From assembly GCA_963770545.1 (NCBI GenBank), contig CAVYQF010000043.1, forward strand, positions 372,001 to 436,000: 64,000 bases of DNA, in the 5' to 3' direction. Shown here in pieces: positions 7,546 to 16,269 of this stretch (within the stretch, counting starts at the first letter, position 1; the number at the start of each line of letters is the position of its first letter). Made by a program: the position numbers and the translations under genes. This stretch comes from RYN-230 sp963770545 (GTDB lineage: Bacteria > Actinomycetota > Actinomycetes > Streptosporangiales > Streptosporangiaceae). Under the pieces are notes generated by a model. The model was not told where the DNA came from, made no database searches, and saw only the letters and a program-made list of their open reading frames with translations.

Positions 7546-7643
7546 GATCTGACCTCCTCCTCCGAAAAGGATGGGGAAACGACTATTAAGAGAGGAACGA
7601 CCATGGCCAGCTGTCGTCGCGGGTGCCAGTCCAGCCTGTCGCA

Positions 7644-7670
7644 TTAGCACTCTACCCTAGAGAGTGCCAG
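7644..7670. promoter_or_regulatory. CIRCE operator (HrcA binding site)
   Basis: TTAGCACTC (7644-7652), a 9-bp spacer, then GAGTGCCAG (7662-7670) matches the CIRCE consensus with one arm mismatch. It lies just downstream of the groES -10 box, about 100 bp upstream of the groES start, the usual position for heat-shock repression by HrcA. Confidence 0.93.
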
Positions 7671-7676
7671 TCCCGA

Positions 7677-7705
7677 ACAGTAGTCCGGGCGGAGCGCGCC
7701 GTCAA
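7677..7705 (-). promoter_or_regulatory. groES promoter
   Basis: On the minus strand TTGACG (7705-7700) is followed after exactly 17 bp by TACTGT (7682-7677). This is a good housekeeping-sigma promoter located between tsaD and groES and directly upstream of the CIRCE operator. Confidence 0.8.
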
Positions 7706-7723
7706 ACGTCCGGCCGGTGAACC

Positions 7724-8761
7724 TCAGGCCAGGACGCTGGTCACCGGGAGCGCCGAATCGGCGCCGACGTCCAGCGACGACGGCTTGGCGGCGCGGGCCA
7801 CGAGTTCCGCCCCCAGCGCCGCGACCATGGCCCCGTTGTCGGTGCACAGGCCGGGCCGCGGCATCCGCAGCCGGATGCCGGCCGCCTCGCAGCGTTCCGC
7901 GGCCAGCGCGCGGAGCCGGGAGTTCGCCGCCACACCGCCGCCGATGACCAGGTGATCGACGCCGTGGGCGCGGCAGGCCTGCACCGCCTTGCGGGTCAGC
8001 ACGTCCGCCACCGCCTCCTGGAAGGACGCCGCCACGTCCGCCACGGGCACATCGGCCCCGGCCGCGCGCCGCTCCTCCACCCACCGGGCCACCGCGGTCT
8101 TCAGCCCGGAGAAGGAGAAGTCGAGGGTCTGGTCCCGGTACTTGGCCCGGGGGAAGGCGATCGCAGCCGGATCGCCTTCCCGGGCTTCCCTATCGATCGG
8201 CGGGCCACCGGGGAACGGCAGCCCGAGCACCCGGGCCACCTTGTCGTAGGCCTCACCGGCGGCGTCGTCGATGGTAGCCCCGAGCGGCTGCACGTCGCCG
8301 GCGATGTCGCGGGCCAGGAGCAGGGAGGAATGCCCGCCGGACACCAGCAGCGCGATGGCCGGCTCGGGCAGAGCGCCGTGCTCCAGCTGGTCCACGGCGA
8401 TGTGCGCGGCCAGGTGGTTCACCGCGTATAGCGGCTTGCCCAGGGCCAGCGCGTAGGCCTTGGCCGCGCACACGCCGACCAGCAGTGCGCCGGTCAGCCC
8501 AGGCCCGGCGGTCACCGCGATCGCATCCACGTCGACCAGCGTGACCCCGGCCATGGCCAGCGCCCGGTCCACCGCCGGAACCATGGCCTCCAGGTGCGCA
8601 CGGCTAGCCACCTCGGGCACCACGCCGCCGAAGCGGGCGTGCTCCGCGACGCTGGAGGCCACGGAATCGGCCAGCAGCTCGTGCCCGCGCACCAGCCCGG
8701 CGCCGGTCTCGTCGCAGGACGTCTCGATGCCCAGGACCAAGGGTGCGGGAGGGGATGTCAT
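7724..8761 (-). CDS. tsaD: tRNA N6-adenosine threonylcarbamoyltransferase TsaD
   Basis: A 345-residue TsaD (Kae1/Gcp family), which transfers the threonylcarbamoyl group to A37 of ANN-decoding tRNAs with TsaB and TsaE. The ATG at 8761 overlaps the rimI stop in an ATGA quartet and gives LVLGIETSCDETGAGLV at the N-terminus. Metal-binding histidines are H116 and H120 in VNHLAAHIAV. The nucleotide-binding segments LLVSGGHSSLLL and VIGGGVAANSRLR are present. A long open frame continues upstream but is the rimI region read out of frame. All four genes tsaE, tsaB, rimI and tsaD are on the same strand. Confidence 0.96.
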   Translation of the reverse strand: MTSPPAPLVLGIETSCDETGAGLVRGHELLADSVASSVAEHARFGGVVPEVASRAHLEAMVPAVDRALAMAGVTLVDVDAIAVTAGPGLTGALLVGVCAAKAYALALGKPLYAVNHLAAHIAVDQLEHGALPEPAIALLVSGGHSSLLLARDIAGDVQPLGATIDDAAGEAYDKVARVLGLPFPGGPPIDREAREGDPAAIAFPRAKYRDQTLDFSFSGLKTAVARWVEERRAAGADVPVADVAASFQEAVADVLTRKAVQACRAHGVDHLVIGGGVAANSRLRALAAERCEAAGIRLRMPRPGLCTDNGAMVAALGAELVARAAKPSSLDVGADSALPVTSVLA

Positions 8762-9417
8762 CGGGAGCCTCCTGCCGCCGGCCCGCTGTCGCCCCGTCTC
8801 GGGCCGGAGGTTCTCGGGTCTGAGGTTCTCGGGTCTGAGGTTCTCGTGCCGGAAGATCTCCTGCCGGAGGATCTCGTGCTGGAGAAGCCGAACCGCCGGG
8901 GCCGGGGCAGGCTGAGCTGCATCACCAGGGCGTCTGTCCCGGACGGCTGGTAGTAGCCGCGCCGGACACCGATCCCGGCGAAGCCGCGGCTGTGGTACAG
9001 CCGCTGGGCACGGTCGTTGTCCACCCGGACCTCGAGGAAGACTTCGGTGCAGCCCTGCCGGGCCGCCTCGGCGATCAGGCTGTCCAGCAGCATGGCCCCG
9101 ATCCGCTGGCCCCAGCGATCCTCGGCCACGGCCATCGTGAGCACGTCGGCCTGGCTGCCGCCCGGGCTCAGCAGCCCCGCGTAGCCGACCAGGCCACCGG
9201 CGTCCTCGGCGACCAGGTAGTACCGCCCGCTGGCCTCCGCCCCCTCCAGCTCGGACGCCAGCATGGCTTCTGACCACGCCTCGTCCCCGAAGAGGGCCGC
9301 CTCCAGCCGCAGCACGGCAGGAAGGTCGGCAGGGGTCATGGCGCGGAGCGTGATGCCGGGCGTCGCGGCGGGCACTGCCGCCGGGCGCCCCCGCGGGGCG
9401 GCGGCGTGGCGCGTCAC
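8758..9417 (-). CDS. rimI: Ribosomal protein S18-alanine N-acetyltransferase RimI (GNAT) with repeat tail
   Basis: A 219-residue GNAT acetyltransferase between tsaB and tsaD, the usual place of rimI in actinobacteria; the expected activity is N-terminal acetylation of S18 or other proteins. The GNAT fold spans about residues 22-165 (ITLRAMTPADLPAVLRLEAA, VLTMAVAEDRWGQRIGAMLL, QRLYHSRGFAGIGVRRGYYQ). The acetyl-CoA loop reads WGQRIG, so the Gln and first Gly of the usual Q/R-x-x-G-x-G pattern are replaced. A ~45-residue Arg/Ser/Pro tail, coded by five 15-bp repeats, follows the domain. Start and stop both overlap neighbours by 4 nt. Confidence 0.9.
   Translation of the reverse strand: MTRHAAAPRGRPAAVPAATPGITLRAMTPADLPAVLRLEAALFGDEAWSEAMLASELEGAEASGRYYLVAEDAGGLVGYAGLLSPGGSQADVLTMAVAEDRWGQRIGAMLLDSLIAEAARQGCTEVFLEVRVDNDRAQRLYHSRGFAGIGVRRGYYQPSGTDALVMQLSLPRPRRFGFSSTRSSGRRSSGTRTSDPRTSDPRTSGPRRGDSGPAAGGSR
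8806..8880. repeat. 15-bp coding tandem repeat in rimI tail
   Basis: Five 15-bp units related to GGAGGTTCTCGGGTC run from 8806 to 8880 inside the 3' end of rimI. The unit keeps frame and encodes degenerate five-residue repeats such as RTSDP. The tail is probably disordered. Confidence 0.85.
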
Positions 9418-10154
9418 GGGACCGTCACCCGCTTCGGCGGCCCAGGCACCCGGGCGTCGGGCCGCCGCAGGTAGATCGGCTCGGCCCCGGAGCCAGGCTC
9501 GCCGACGGCGATTTGCTGCGCCGCGATCGTGGCCAGGGTGCCCGCTGCCGGGTAGGACGGCTCGATGGGCTCGCCCAGGACCCCTGGGTAGAGCAGCGCG
9601 CCCGTACCTGCGGTCAGGAAGCCCGGGCGGCCTGGGCTGACTAGGCTGATCGGCGCGTCTGGGCTGTCTGGGCGGCCCGCTCTCCCGGTTACCGCCTCGG
9701 CCACGTCAGCCGGGAAGCCGACCGCGGGACCGTCTAGGCGGCGGCCGTCGGCGTCATAACGGGCCCAGTACACCTCGCGCCGCCGGGCGTCGGTGGCCAC
9801 AATGAACCCCTGACCCGCGGCGGTGCCCGTGCTTGCGACAGCGGCGGCGACCACGTCGAGGGTGCACGCCCCGTACACCGGCACGCCGAGGGCGCTCCCC
9901 AGCACCCGGGCGGTGACCAGCCCCACGCGCAGCCCGGTGTACGGGCCAGGCCCGGTCCCGGCGGCGACGGCGGTGATGTCCAGCCGGCCCGCGCCGGCCT
10001 CGGCCAGCACGGCGTCGATGGAGGACGCCAGCAGCTCACCATGGCGGCGCGCGTCGACCATGGTGGTCTCGGCCAGCACGTGCGTCCCGTCATGCAGGGC
10101 TACCGTCACGGCTGGCGTCGCGGTGTCGAACGCGAGCACTAGCACGGGCGCCAA
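9414..10154 (-). CDS. tsaB: tRNA threonylcarbamoyladenosine biosynthesis protein TsaB
   Basis: A 246-residue TsaB, the inactive TsaD paralogue that scaffolds the t6A-forming complex. It starts VLVLAFDTATPAVTVALHDG and has the TsaB signature AGTGPGPYTGLRVGLVTARV, then VYGACTLDVVAAA. Its stop overlaps the rimI start in an ATGA quartet. Upstream are a 15-bp repeat patch and a membrane-protein gene that separates tsaB from tsaE. Confidence 0.94.
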   Translation of the reverse strand: MAPVLVLAFDTATPAVTVALHDGTHVLAETTMVDARRHGELLASSIDAVLAEAGAGRLDITAVAAGTGPGPYTGLRVGLVTARVLGSALGVPVYGACTLDVVAAAVASTGTAAGQGFIVATDARRREVYWARYDADGRRLDGPAVGFPADVAEAVTGRAGRPDSPDAPISLVSPGRPGFLTAGTGALLYPGVLGEPIEPSYPAAGTLATIAAQQIAVGEPGSGAEPIYLRRPDARVPGPPKRVTVP

Positions 10155-10156
10155 GC

Positions 10157-10240
10157 CTAGTTGACCGGCCCCAGTTGACTCGCCCTAGTTGACTGGCCCT
10201 CAGTTGACTGGCCCTGATTGACTGGCCCTGGTTAGCCGGC
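10157..10240. repeat. Degenerate ~15-bp tandem repeat
   Basis: About five to six units related to AGTTGACTGGCCCT fill the space between the membrane-protein gene and tsaB. Unit length varies between 14 and 16 bp. Each unit contains TTGACT or TTGACC, so the array is a row of -35-like boxes on the plus strand, though no gene is read from it. Confidence 0.8.
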
Positions 10241-10278
10241 CAGGCCGGGACAGGCCAACCAGGCAGGATGCGGGCGGC

Positions 10279-11445
10279 TCACTTCAGGCGGGCGAGGACA
10301 TCGCGGGCCGCGGCGATCACCCCGGCCCGGAGCTGGGCGGGGGAGACTGCCCCGTAGCCGCCCCGGCCGCTGTTGCCCTGCAGGACCGCGGTGAGCACCA
10401 CGTTGCGATCGCGGACCACCAGCGTCATCAGGTCCGTCCTGAGCCCGGGTGACCGCGTGACCTGCAGCGCCGAGAACGCCTTGGTGCCCAGCCCCGGGAT
10501 TGTGGCGATCGTGGCCTTCGGCAGGTGGGTGGCCTTGGGGGGATTGGTCTTCTGCTGCAGCGCGGCGGTGTACCCGTCGATCGCCGCAAACGTGGCGCTG
10601 CCGTCGCCGCTGGCCAGGCCGTTCGGCGTGTACGCCTGCACCTGGACGTTCAGCAGCCGGTAGAGCGGCGGGTGATCCAGTGTCCAGCTGCACAGGCTGG
10701 CCTCGCCGCCGTCGAGCGAGTTCGGCGAGGCGACGACCCGCTTCCCCGGCAGGTACTGGTTGAGCGTGCCGGCGGTCACCGCGGTGCACGCGTTCGGGAC
10801 GGTCTTGAACTCACCGGGCAGGAAGGTCGTGACCAGCGGGTTGGGCGCGGCCGTCGGCTTGCTGCCCCCGCTGACCAGGAACCAGACTCCGACACCGACG
10901 AGCACGGCCACCGCGAGCACGCCGCCCCAGAGGTACATGGACTGGCGGTTCCGGCGGGCGCGGGCCGCAGCCTGGCGGCCTCGGGGGCGCGCCGGGGGCG
11001 GCGGGAACTCTCCCGGCTCCTCGTCGTACCCGGCTGGCCTGTCGTAGCCCGGCGGCTGGCCGTAGCCCGGTTCGTCGTAGCCCGCCGGCTGGTCATGGCC
11101 CGGCTCGTCGTAGCCCATCCGAGCAGCAGGCTCGTCGTATCCGGCGGGCTCGTCGTACCCGGCCGGGCCGCCGTAGCCGGCCCGCGCGTGACCACCGGGC
11201 GCGCCGCGGCGGCCAGGGTCGTCGTATCCGGCGGGCGCGCCGCGCCCGGGGTCCGGGCGGGCCGGGGCGGCCGGGGCGTGCCGCTTCCCTCGGGTCGAGC
11301 CTTGCGCCCAGCGCGGGTCGACCGCGAGCCCCGCCCACGGCGGGAGCTCCTCGTCATCGTCTGGGTAACGGTCATCGTTCCATTGCCGGTCGTCGCGTGA
11401 GGACGGCCGACCAGAACGAGGGGGACGGGGCCCCTGCTGAGCCAC
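10279..11445 (-). CDS. Single-pass membrane protein with Tyr-Asp-Glu-Pro repeats and extracytoplasmic domain
   Basis: A 388-residue protein of unknown function. Residues 1-165 are a disordered cytoplasmic region with many GYDEPA/GYDEPG repeats (about 92-143). A basic stretch (RPRGRQAAARARRNRQS) precedes one transmembrane helix at about 170-192 (YLWGGVLAVAVLVGVGVWFL). The remaining ~195 residues are predicted extracytoplasmic; they hold two cysteines (in NACTAVTAG and SLCSWTL) that could form a disulfide, and resemble DUF3558-like substrate or lipid-binding domains only in overall layout. It lies inside the t6A gene set between tsaE and tsaB, an odd place for such a protein. The plus-strand protein at 19680 has the same architecture. 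Confidence 0.8.
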   Translation of the reverse strand: MAQQGPRPPRSGRPSSRDDRQWNDDRYPDDDEELPPWAGLAVDPRWAQGSTRGKRHAPAAPARPDPGRGAPAGYDDPGRRGAPGGHARAGYGGPAGYDEPAGYDEPAARMGYDEPGHDQPAGYDEPGYGQPPGYDRPAGYDEEPGEFPPPPARPRGRQAAARARRNRQSMYLWGGVLAVAVLVGVGVWFLVSGGSKPTAAPNPLVTTFLPGEFKTVPNACTAVTAGTLNQYLPGKRVVASPNSLDGGEASLCSWTLDHPPLYRLLNVQVQAYTPNGLASGDGSATFAAIDGYTAALQQKTNPPKATHLPKATIATIPGLGTKAFSALQVTRSPGLRTDLMTLVVRDRNVVLTAVLQGNSGRGGYGAVSPAQLRAGVIAAARDVLARLK

Positions 11446-11573
11446 GGCGCGCCTCCGGGAAAAGGGATCAGACCGTGCGCAACGGCGCGAGACGCATTAC
11501 CGGACGGCGGCCGTTCACGGAACGGCTGAGCTCAGCAATGCGGGGACAGTCGGCCACTATATGGCTTTGGGTG

Positions 11574-12089
11574 TCACGGGTAGGGCACAACGCGTGGATC
11601 CGCGGCGGATGCCCACCGCTCTCCGATACCAGCCAAAGTCACCAGCCGCGTCTCCCCCGGCTCACCGGCCGGCGGCATCGTGATCGTGACCTCCAGGCGG
11701 TCGGCCGCAAGCTCCTCGACCAGGCCCTCGCCCCACTCCACCACGGTCACGCAGTCCTCCAGGGACGCGTCCAGATCCAGATCGTCCACTTCAGCGACGC
11801 TGCCCAGCCGGTAGGCGTCTACGTGGACCAGCCCCGGCCCGCCGCTCAGCGCCGGATGCACCCGGGCGATGACGAACGTCGGGGAGGTCACCGGCCCGCG
11901 GACGTCCAGGCCCTGGCCGATACCCTGCACCAGGGTGGTCTTCCCGGCCCCGAGCGGCCCGGTGAGCACCACCAGGTCGCCGGCCCGGAGCAGGGCAGCG
12001 ATCCGCGTGCCCAGCGCACGCATGTCATCTCCGGTGGCCACCGGGATGCGGTCAGCCGGCCCGGAGGCGGAGTCATAGCCAGACCCCAT
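11574..12089 (-). CDS. tsaE: tRNA threonylcarbamoyladenosine biosynthesis ATPase TsaE
   Basis: A 171-residue TsaE, the ATPase that drives the TsaBD complex in t6A synthesis. The Walker A motif GPLGAGKTT is at 44-52. The segments TSPTFVIARVH and LVHVDAYRLGS follow, and VVEWGEGL near residue 120 is the Walker B-like segment of the family. Length is normal. It lies between the alpha/beta hydrolase gene and the YDEP membrane protein gene. Confidence 0.95.
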   Translation of the reverse strand: MGSGYDSASGPADRIPVATGDDMRALGTRIAALLRAGDLVVLTGPLGAGKTTLVQGIGQGLDVRGPVTSPTFVIARVHPALSGGPGLVHVDAYRLGSVAEVDDLDLDASLEDCVTVVEWGEGLVEELAADRLEVTITMPPAGEPGETRLVTLAGIGERWASAADPRVVPYP

Positions 12090-12198
12090 GCAGCAAGCAC
12101 CTGCCCTCTTCGTTCGTATCAGTCTCGCCTGCGGGCATGGCCTGGGTCTCGCCCGCGGTCTTCGCCCCGGTCTCGTGCCGCGCGGGCCTGGAGGGTCC

Positions 12199-13299
12199 TC
12201 AGGCGGAGCGTTCGCGGGCCGCCGAACCTGCGTCGACCCGGGCGATCAGGCCGGTGATCGCCTCGTTGACCACCTCGGGATCCTCCAGGATAAGGGCGTG
12301 GCCGGCGCCGGGCACCCAGACGAGCTCCGCACTGGGAATGGCCTCGGCCAGTTCCAGGCCCAGAGACGGCGAGACGAGCCGGTCCTTGTCGCCGGTCAGC
12401 GTGACCACCGGGACCCGGCCCAGGGTGGCGAGCGTGCCGCGCATATCCACGCCGTACAGGACTTCGCCGAACGCCGCGACCACCTCGATGGGGGTGGACC
12501 TGATCATCTGCTCCAGAAAGTCCACCACCGCGGGATGCACCTGCGAACTGCCGAAGCCGATGAAGCGGGTGCTCAGGAAGGACAGGTCGCCGGCCACCCG
12601 GCGGCCGCGCTCCACCAGCATGGCCCGGTAGCCGGTAGCAGCGCCATGCAGCACGATCGGGAGCGCCCGGGTGAGCACCGGCCTGATCGGCCCGGGCATC
12701 CACGGGCTGCCTGCGGACAGGCCGCTGGCCGCGGTGGAGATGAGAGCCACCCCGCTGACCTTGGTCCCGAAGAGCTCAGGACGCTGGGCCGCCAGCGCCA
12801 TGATCGTCATGCCGCCCATCGAGTGCCCGACCAGGATCACCGGCATGTCCCCGGGGGCGACCGCCTTGATGATCAGGTCCAGGTCGGCGCCGAGCCGGTC
12901 GATGCTGGCCGCGCCCGCCGCGGACCGCCCGGACCGGCCGTGGTCCCGCTGATCCCAGAACACGAGGCGGTGCTGGCGAAGGGCGGCCCGCTGGAAGTGC
13001 CAGCAGTCCTGGTTCAGCGTGTAGCCATGGCAGAAGATGACGGTGTGCGGCTGCGGCTCTGCACCCAGCAGGCCCTGCTTCTCGGTAGGCGGTTCGTCGA
13101 TCTCCACGTGCAGCGAGACGCCATCGTCGGCCAGCACGGTGAGTGGCTGGCCGCGTAGCTGGCCCAGCCCCTCCGGCGCCCTGGTGCCGCGGAGGACCTG
13201 GGTCCGGCCGATCGCGATCCGCTCGGCCGCCACGACGACTCCGGCTCCCGCGGCTACGGCTCCCGCCGCCACCCCGGTGACCCGCCGCCAGGTCGCCAT
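12199..13299 (-). CDS. Alpha/beta hydrolase
   Basis: A 366-residue alpha/beta-hydrolase, of the type often found between alr and tsaE in actinobacteria; its substrate is unknown. The N-terminal 30 residues are hydrophobic (GVAAGAVAAGAGVVVAA) and suggest membrane association or export. The oxyanion-hole segment IFCHGYTLNQDCW (88-100) is followed by the nucleophile elbow VGHSMGG with Ser160. The acid/base end of the triad fits GDKDRLV and GAGHALILEDPE near the C-terminus. Start chosen is the ATG at 13299. Confidence 0.9.
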   Translation of the reverse strand: MATWRRVTGVAAGAVAAGAGVVVAAERIAIGRTQVLRGTRAPEGLGQLRGQPLTVLADDGVSLHVEIDEPPTEKQGLLGAEPQPHTVIFCHGYTLNQDCWHFQRAALRQHRLVFWDQRDHGRSGRSAAGAASIDRLGADLDLIIKAVAPGDMPVILVGHSMGGMTIMALAAQRPELFGTKVSGVALISTAASGLSAGSPWMPGPIRPVLTRALPIVLHGAATGYRAMLVERGRRVAGDLSFLSTRFIGFGSSQVHPAVVDFLEQMIRSTPIEVVAAFGEVLYGVDMRGTLATLGRVPVVTLTGDKDRLVSPSLGLELAEAIPSAELVWVPGAGHALILEDPEVVNEAITGLIARVDAGSAARERSA

Positions 13300-13351
13300 C
13301 GCACCTCCCTGCTGCGCGCCCCGGCCCGGCGACCGGCCGGCCGGCGGCGCG

Positions 13352-14533
13352 TCAGGCTTGCGGCCCCGTCACCGCACCCGACAGCCCCGCACCAGGGGAC
13401 TCACTGTCCTCGTATGCTACTCCACGGTAAGTTCGCGGTATTCCACCGGCAAAGTTGGTCACGACCTCGTAGGAAACCGTGCCCAGGGCGTCTGCCCACT
13501 GCTGGGCGGTGGGCTCACCGGAGTCGCCCGGGCCGAACAGCACCACCTCGTCGCCGGTCTCCGCCGGCTCGGCCCCGAAGTCCAGCACCGACAGATCCAT
13601 GCACACGGTGCCGGCGATGCGCCACCGCTTACCGCGGGCCAGCAACTCGACCGCCCCGGAGGCAGTCCGGGGGATCCCCTCGGCGTAACCCAGCGGGATC
13701 AGTCCCAGGGTGCTCTCGCCCTGGGTGGTGTAGTGGTGGCCATACGACACGGGGGTGCCGCCCGGGACTCGCTTGACCAGTGTCAGCCGGGTCCGCACGG
13801 TCATCGCCGGGCGGAGCCAGTCCGGCGCGCCGCCGGGAATGGTGGCCAGCCCGTAGATCGCGCCACCCGGGCGGACCAGGTCGAACCAGGTACCAGGGAA
13901 GTCCAGGGCCGCCGCGGTGTTGGCCAGATGGCGCACCTCGGGCCGGGCTCCCTGGGCCTCGGCCAGCGTGACCGCGTCGGTGAACCGGGCCAGCTGGGCG
14001 GCGACGGATGGATGTCCGGGTATGTCTGCACAGGCCAGGTGGGACCATATCCCCGTAATCGTGATGTTCCCGGCAGCCTCGGCGGACCGGGCGGCGGCGA
14101 CCAGCGCCAGCCAGCCAGCCGGGGTGGCCCCGCCCCGGGCCATCCCCGTGTCGATCTTGAGCTGCACCCGGGCCGGGCGCCCGGCCCGGGTGGCCGCGGC
14201 GGCCACCTCGTGCAGCAACGGCACCGCGTCCACGGTCAGGTCGATGTCCTCGCGGATCGCGGCCTCATGCGCAGCGCCGGGCGACCCGAGGAGGCTCAGG
14301 ACCCGGGTCGTGAGACCGGCCTGCCGCAGCGCCAGCGCCTCGTGCTCGTGCACCACGCCCAGCCACTGCGCGCCGCCGGCCAGCGCCGCGCGGGCCGCGG
14401 GAATCATGCCGTGCCCGTAGCCGTCGGCTTTGACCACCGCCATCAGCGGCGTGTCGCGGACGTGCTCGCGCATCGCCTCGACGTTGCGGGCGACCGCGGC
14501 CAGATCGATGAGCGCTTCCGCATGACCGTCCAT
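13352..14533 (-). CDS. alr: Alanine racemase
   Basis: A 393-residue PLP-dependent alanine racemase, which supplies D-alanine for peptidoglycan. The ATG at 14533 is chosen because it gives the family N-terminus (EALIDLAAVARNVEAMREHV). The PLP-binding lysine is K35 in AVVKADGYGHG. The second catalytic base, tyrosine, lies in PVSYGHHYTT, and the barrel segments QLKIDTGMARGG and GIWSHLACAD are present. Upstream open frame to 15031 overlaps nnr and is not used. Downstream by 52 nt is the alpha/beta hydrolase. Confidence 0.96.
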   Translation of the reverse strand: MDGHAEALIDLAAVARNVEAMREHVRDTPLMAVVKADGYGHGMIPAARAALAGGAQWLGVVHEHEALALRQAGLTTRVLSLLGSPGAAHEAAIREDIDLTVDAVPLLHEVAAAATRAGRPARVQLKIDTGMARGGATPAGWLALVAAARSAEAAGNITITGIWSHLACADIPGHPSVAAQLARFTDAVTLAEAQGARPEVRHLANTAAALDFPGTWFDLVRPGGAIYGLATIPGGAPDWLRPAMTVRTRLTLVKRVPGGTPVSYGHHYTTQGESTLGLIPLGYAEGIPRTASGAVELLARGKRWRIAGTVCMDLSVLDFGAEPAETGDEVVLFGPGDSGEPTAQQWADALGTVSYEVVTNFAGGIPRTYRGVAYEDSESPGAGLSGAVTGPQA

Positions 14534-14636
14534 GGGCCCCCAGTGTGCCAGTACGCAGGGTTCGGCCCGTCCCGCAGCTATCGCGGCCGCTGTGCCGGTG
14601 GGCGGGCCCGGGGGCGGTTGCGGGGAGCGCCGGCGG

Positions 14637-16256
14637 CTACCGGGCCTGGCGGCGGACCGACCTGATCGCGTCGGGCAGCGCGCCCACCACGTCCGCTGCC
14701 CCGATCGGGGCCTCCGCATACCCTGCTCTGGGGTCTTCCGGGTTCGTGAGGTCCCAGCCGCCACTAGACGGCTCCACGGCGGGCGCCGGACGCGCCCCGG
14801 CCCCGGCGGCCGCCAGCCGGGCCGCGAGCCCATGCAGGTACGCGGCAGCCGCCGCAGCCTCGCCGACCTCCAGGCCCTGGGCCAGCAGCGAGCCAGCCAG
14901 TCCGGACAGCACGTCTCCGGTGCCCGCGGTGGCCAGCCATGAGGTGCCGGTCGAGTTGACCCGGACCGGTGGCAGGACGTCCTGGGTGGTCCCGTCCTCG
15001 CGGGCCGCTGAACGCCCGTCTGGGGTGGCAATCACCGTGGTGGACCCCTTGAGCAGAACCGTGGCCCCCAGGCTCGCTGCGGCCTTCCTGGCGTGTTCCA
15101 GGCGGCGACTCTCCACGTCGGCGGGATCGACGCCGAGCAGCCGTCCCAACTCACCCGCATGCGGGGTGAGCAGCGTCGGCGCGTCCCGGGAGAGCAGACC
15201 CTTGTGGGCCGCCAGCAAGGTCAGGCCGTCCGCATCCACCAGCACCGGCACGTCACTGGCCAGGACTGCGGCCAGCCGTTCCCGGGCCTGGTCATCGGTG
15301 CCCATGCCCGGTCCCACCACCCAGGCCTGGACGCGTCCTGCGGCGTGCACGTCTTCGCCGGCCGGGATGTCCTGGCCCGTCACGGTGATCACCGCCTCCG
15401 GCCAGAGCAGCCGGACCACGGCCACCGCCGGCGCCGCGGACACCAGCCGGACCATCCCGGCGCCGCCGCGGATCGCACCGCCCACGGCCAGCGAGGCCGC
15501 TCCGGTGAACCGCTCACTGCCCGCCACGATCCCGGCCACTCCCCGGCGGTACTTGTCGGAATCTCCGCCGGGCTGGGGCAGCAGCGCTCCCACGTCGGGG
15601 GCCTGCAGCGCGCTGGCGTCCGGAGAGTCCAGGTACGGGCCGAGGCCGATGTCAATCAGCTCGACCACCCCGGCGTGCCCGGCGCCCGGGTCGATCAGCA
15701 GGCCGGGTTTCAGGGTGCCGAACGTCACGGTCACATCGGCTTGGATGGCGGGTCCCTCGACCACGCCGGTGTCCGCGTCCACTCCACTCGGCAGGTCGAC
15801 CGCGACCACCACGGCCGGGGAGCGCGCGGCCAGCCCGGCCAGCGAGGCTTGCGGCTCCCGCAGCCCGCCCCGGCCGCCGATGCCCAGCAGGCCGTCGAGA
15901 ATCAGGTCGGCCGCGCCGATGGCCGCCGGGACGGCGTCGTCGTCCGCGCCGGCCAGGCGTCCGCCGGCGCCGCGCAGCGCCGCCGCGCCCTCCTCGTGCA
16001 TCCGCGAGCCCGCTGTGACAGCCAGCACCGCGGCCCCGCGGGCGGCCAGCCGGGCTCCGGCGAAGAGCGCGTCACCGCCGTTGTCTCCGCTACCCGTGAG
16101 CACTACGACCCTGGAGCCGGGAACCCTCCCGACCAGACCCGCGCTCACTGACGCCAGCCCCGCCGCCGCCCGCTGCATCAGCGCGCCCGGCGGCAATTGC
16201 GCCATCAGGGCCTGCTCCGCAGCCCGGACCTTGCGCACCTGGTGTGCGTATCTCAT
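14637..16256 (-). CDS. nnr: Bifunctional NAD(P)H-hydrate epimerase/dehydratase
   Basis: A 539-residue fusion of the NAD(P)HX epimerase (N-terminal, YjeF_N) and ADP-dependent dehydratase (C-terminal, carbohydrate-kinase-like) that repair hydrated NAD(P)H. The N-terminal half has VVLTGSGDNGGDALFAGARL and AVDLPSGVDADTG. The C-terminal half has WVVGPGMGTDD, LLTPHAGELGRLLG, GATVLLKGSTTVI and the catalytic loop TAGTGDVLSGLAG. I chose the ATG at 16256 (MRYAHQVRKVRAAEQALMAQ) over the one at 16295, which would overlap acpS by 26 nt. It follows acpS by 13 nt. Confidence 0.93.
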   Translation of the reverse strand: MRYAHQVRKVRAAEQALMAQLPPGALMQRAAAGLASVSAGLVGRVPGSRVVVLTGSGDNGGDALFAGARLAARGAAVLAVTAGSRMHEEGAAALRGAGGRLAGADDDAVPAAIGAADLILDGLLGIGGRGGLREPQASLAGLAARSPAVVVAVDLPSGVDADTGVVEGPAIQADVTVTFGTLKPGLLIDPGAGHAGVVELIDIGLGPYLDSPDASALQAPDVGALLPQPGGDSDKYRRGVAGIVAGSERFTGAASLAVGGAIRGGAGMVRLVSAAPAVAVVRLLWPEAVITVTGQDIPAGEDVHAAGRVQAWVVGPGMGTDDQARERLAAVLASDVPVLVDADGLTLLAAHKGLLSRDAPTLLTPHAGELGRLLGVDPADVESRRLEHARKAAASLGATVLLKGSTTVIATPDGRSAAREDGTTQDVLPPVRVNSTGTSWLATAGTGDVLSGLAGSLLAQGLEVGEAAAAAAYLHGLAARLAAAGAGARPAPAVEPSSGGWDLTNPEDPRAGYAEAPIGAADVVGALPDAIRSVRRQAR

Positions 16257-16269
16257 CGCTTGGCCACTC

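Noticed and set aside
8762..9277. A 517-residue TsaD with a long N-terminal extension.
   Set aside because: The extension is rimI read out of frame. The ATG at 8761, overlapping the rimI stop, gives the normal TsaD N-terminus.
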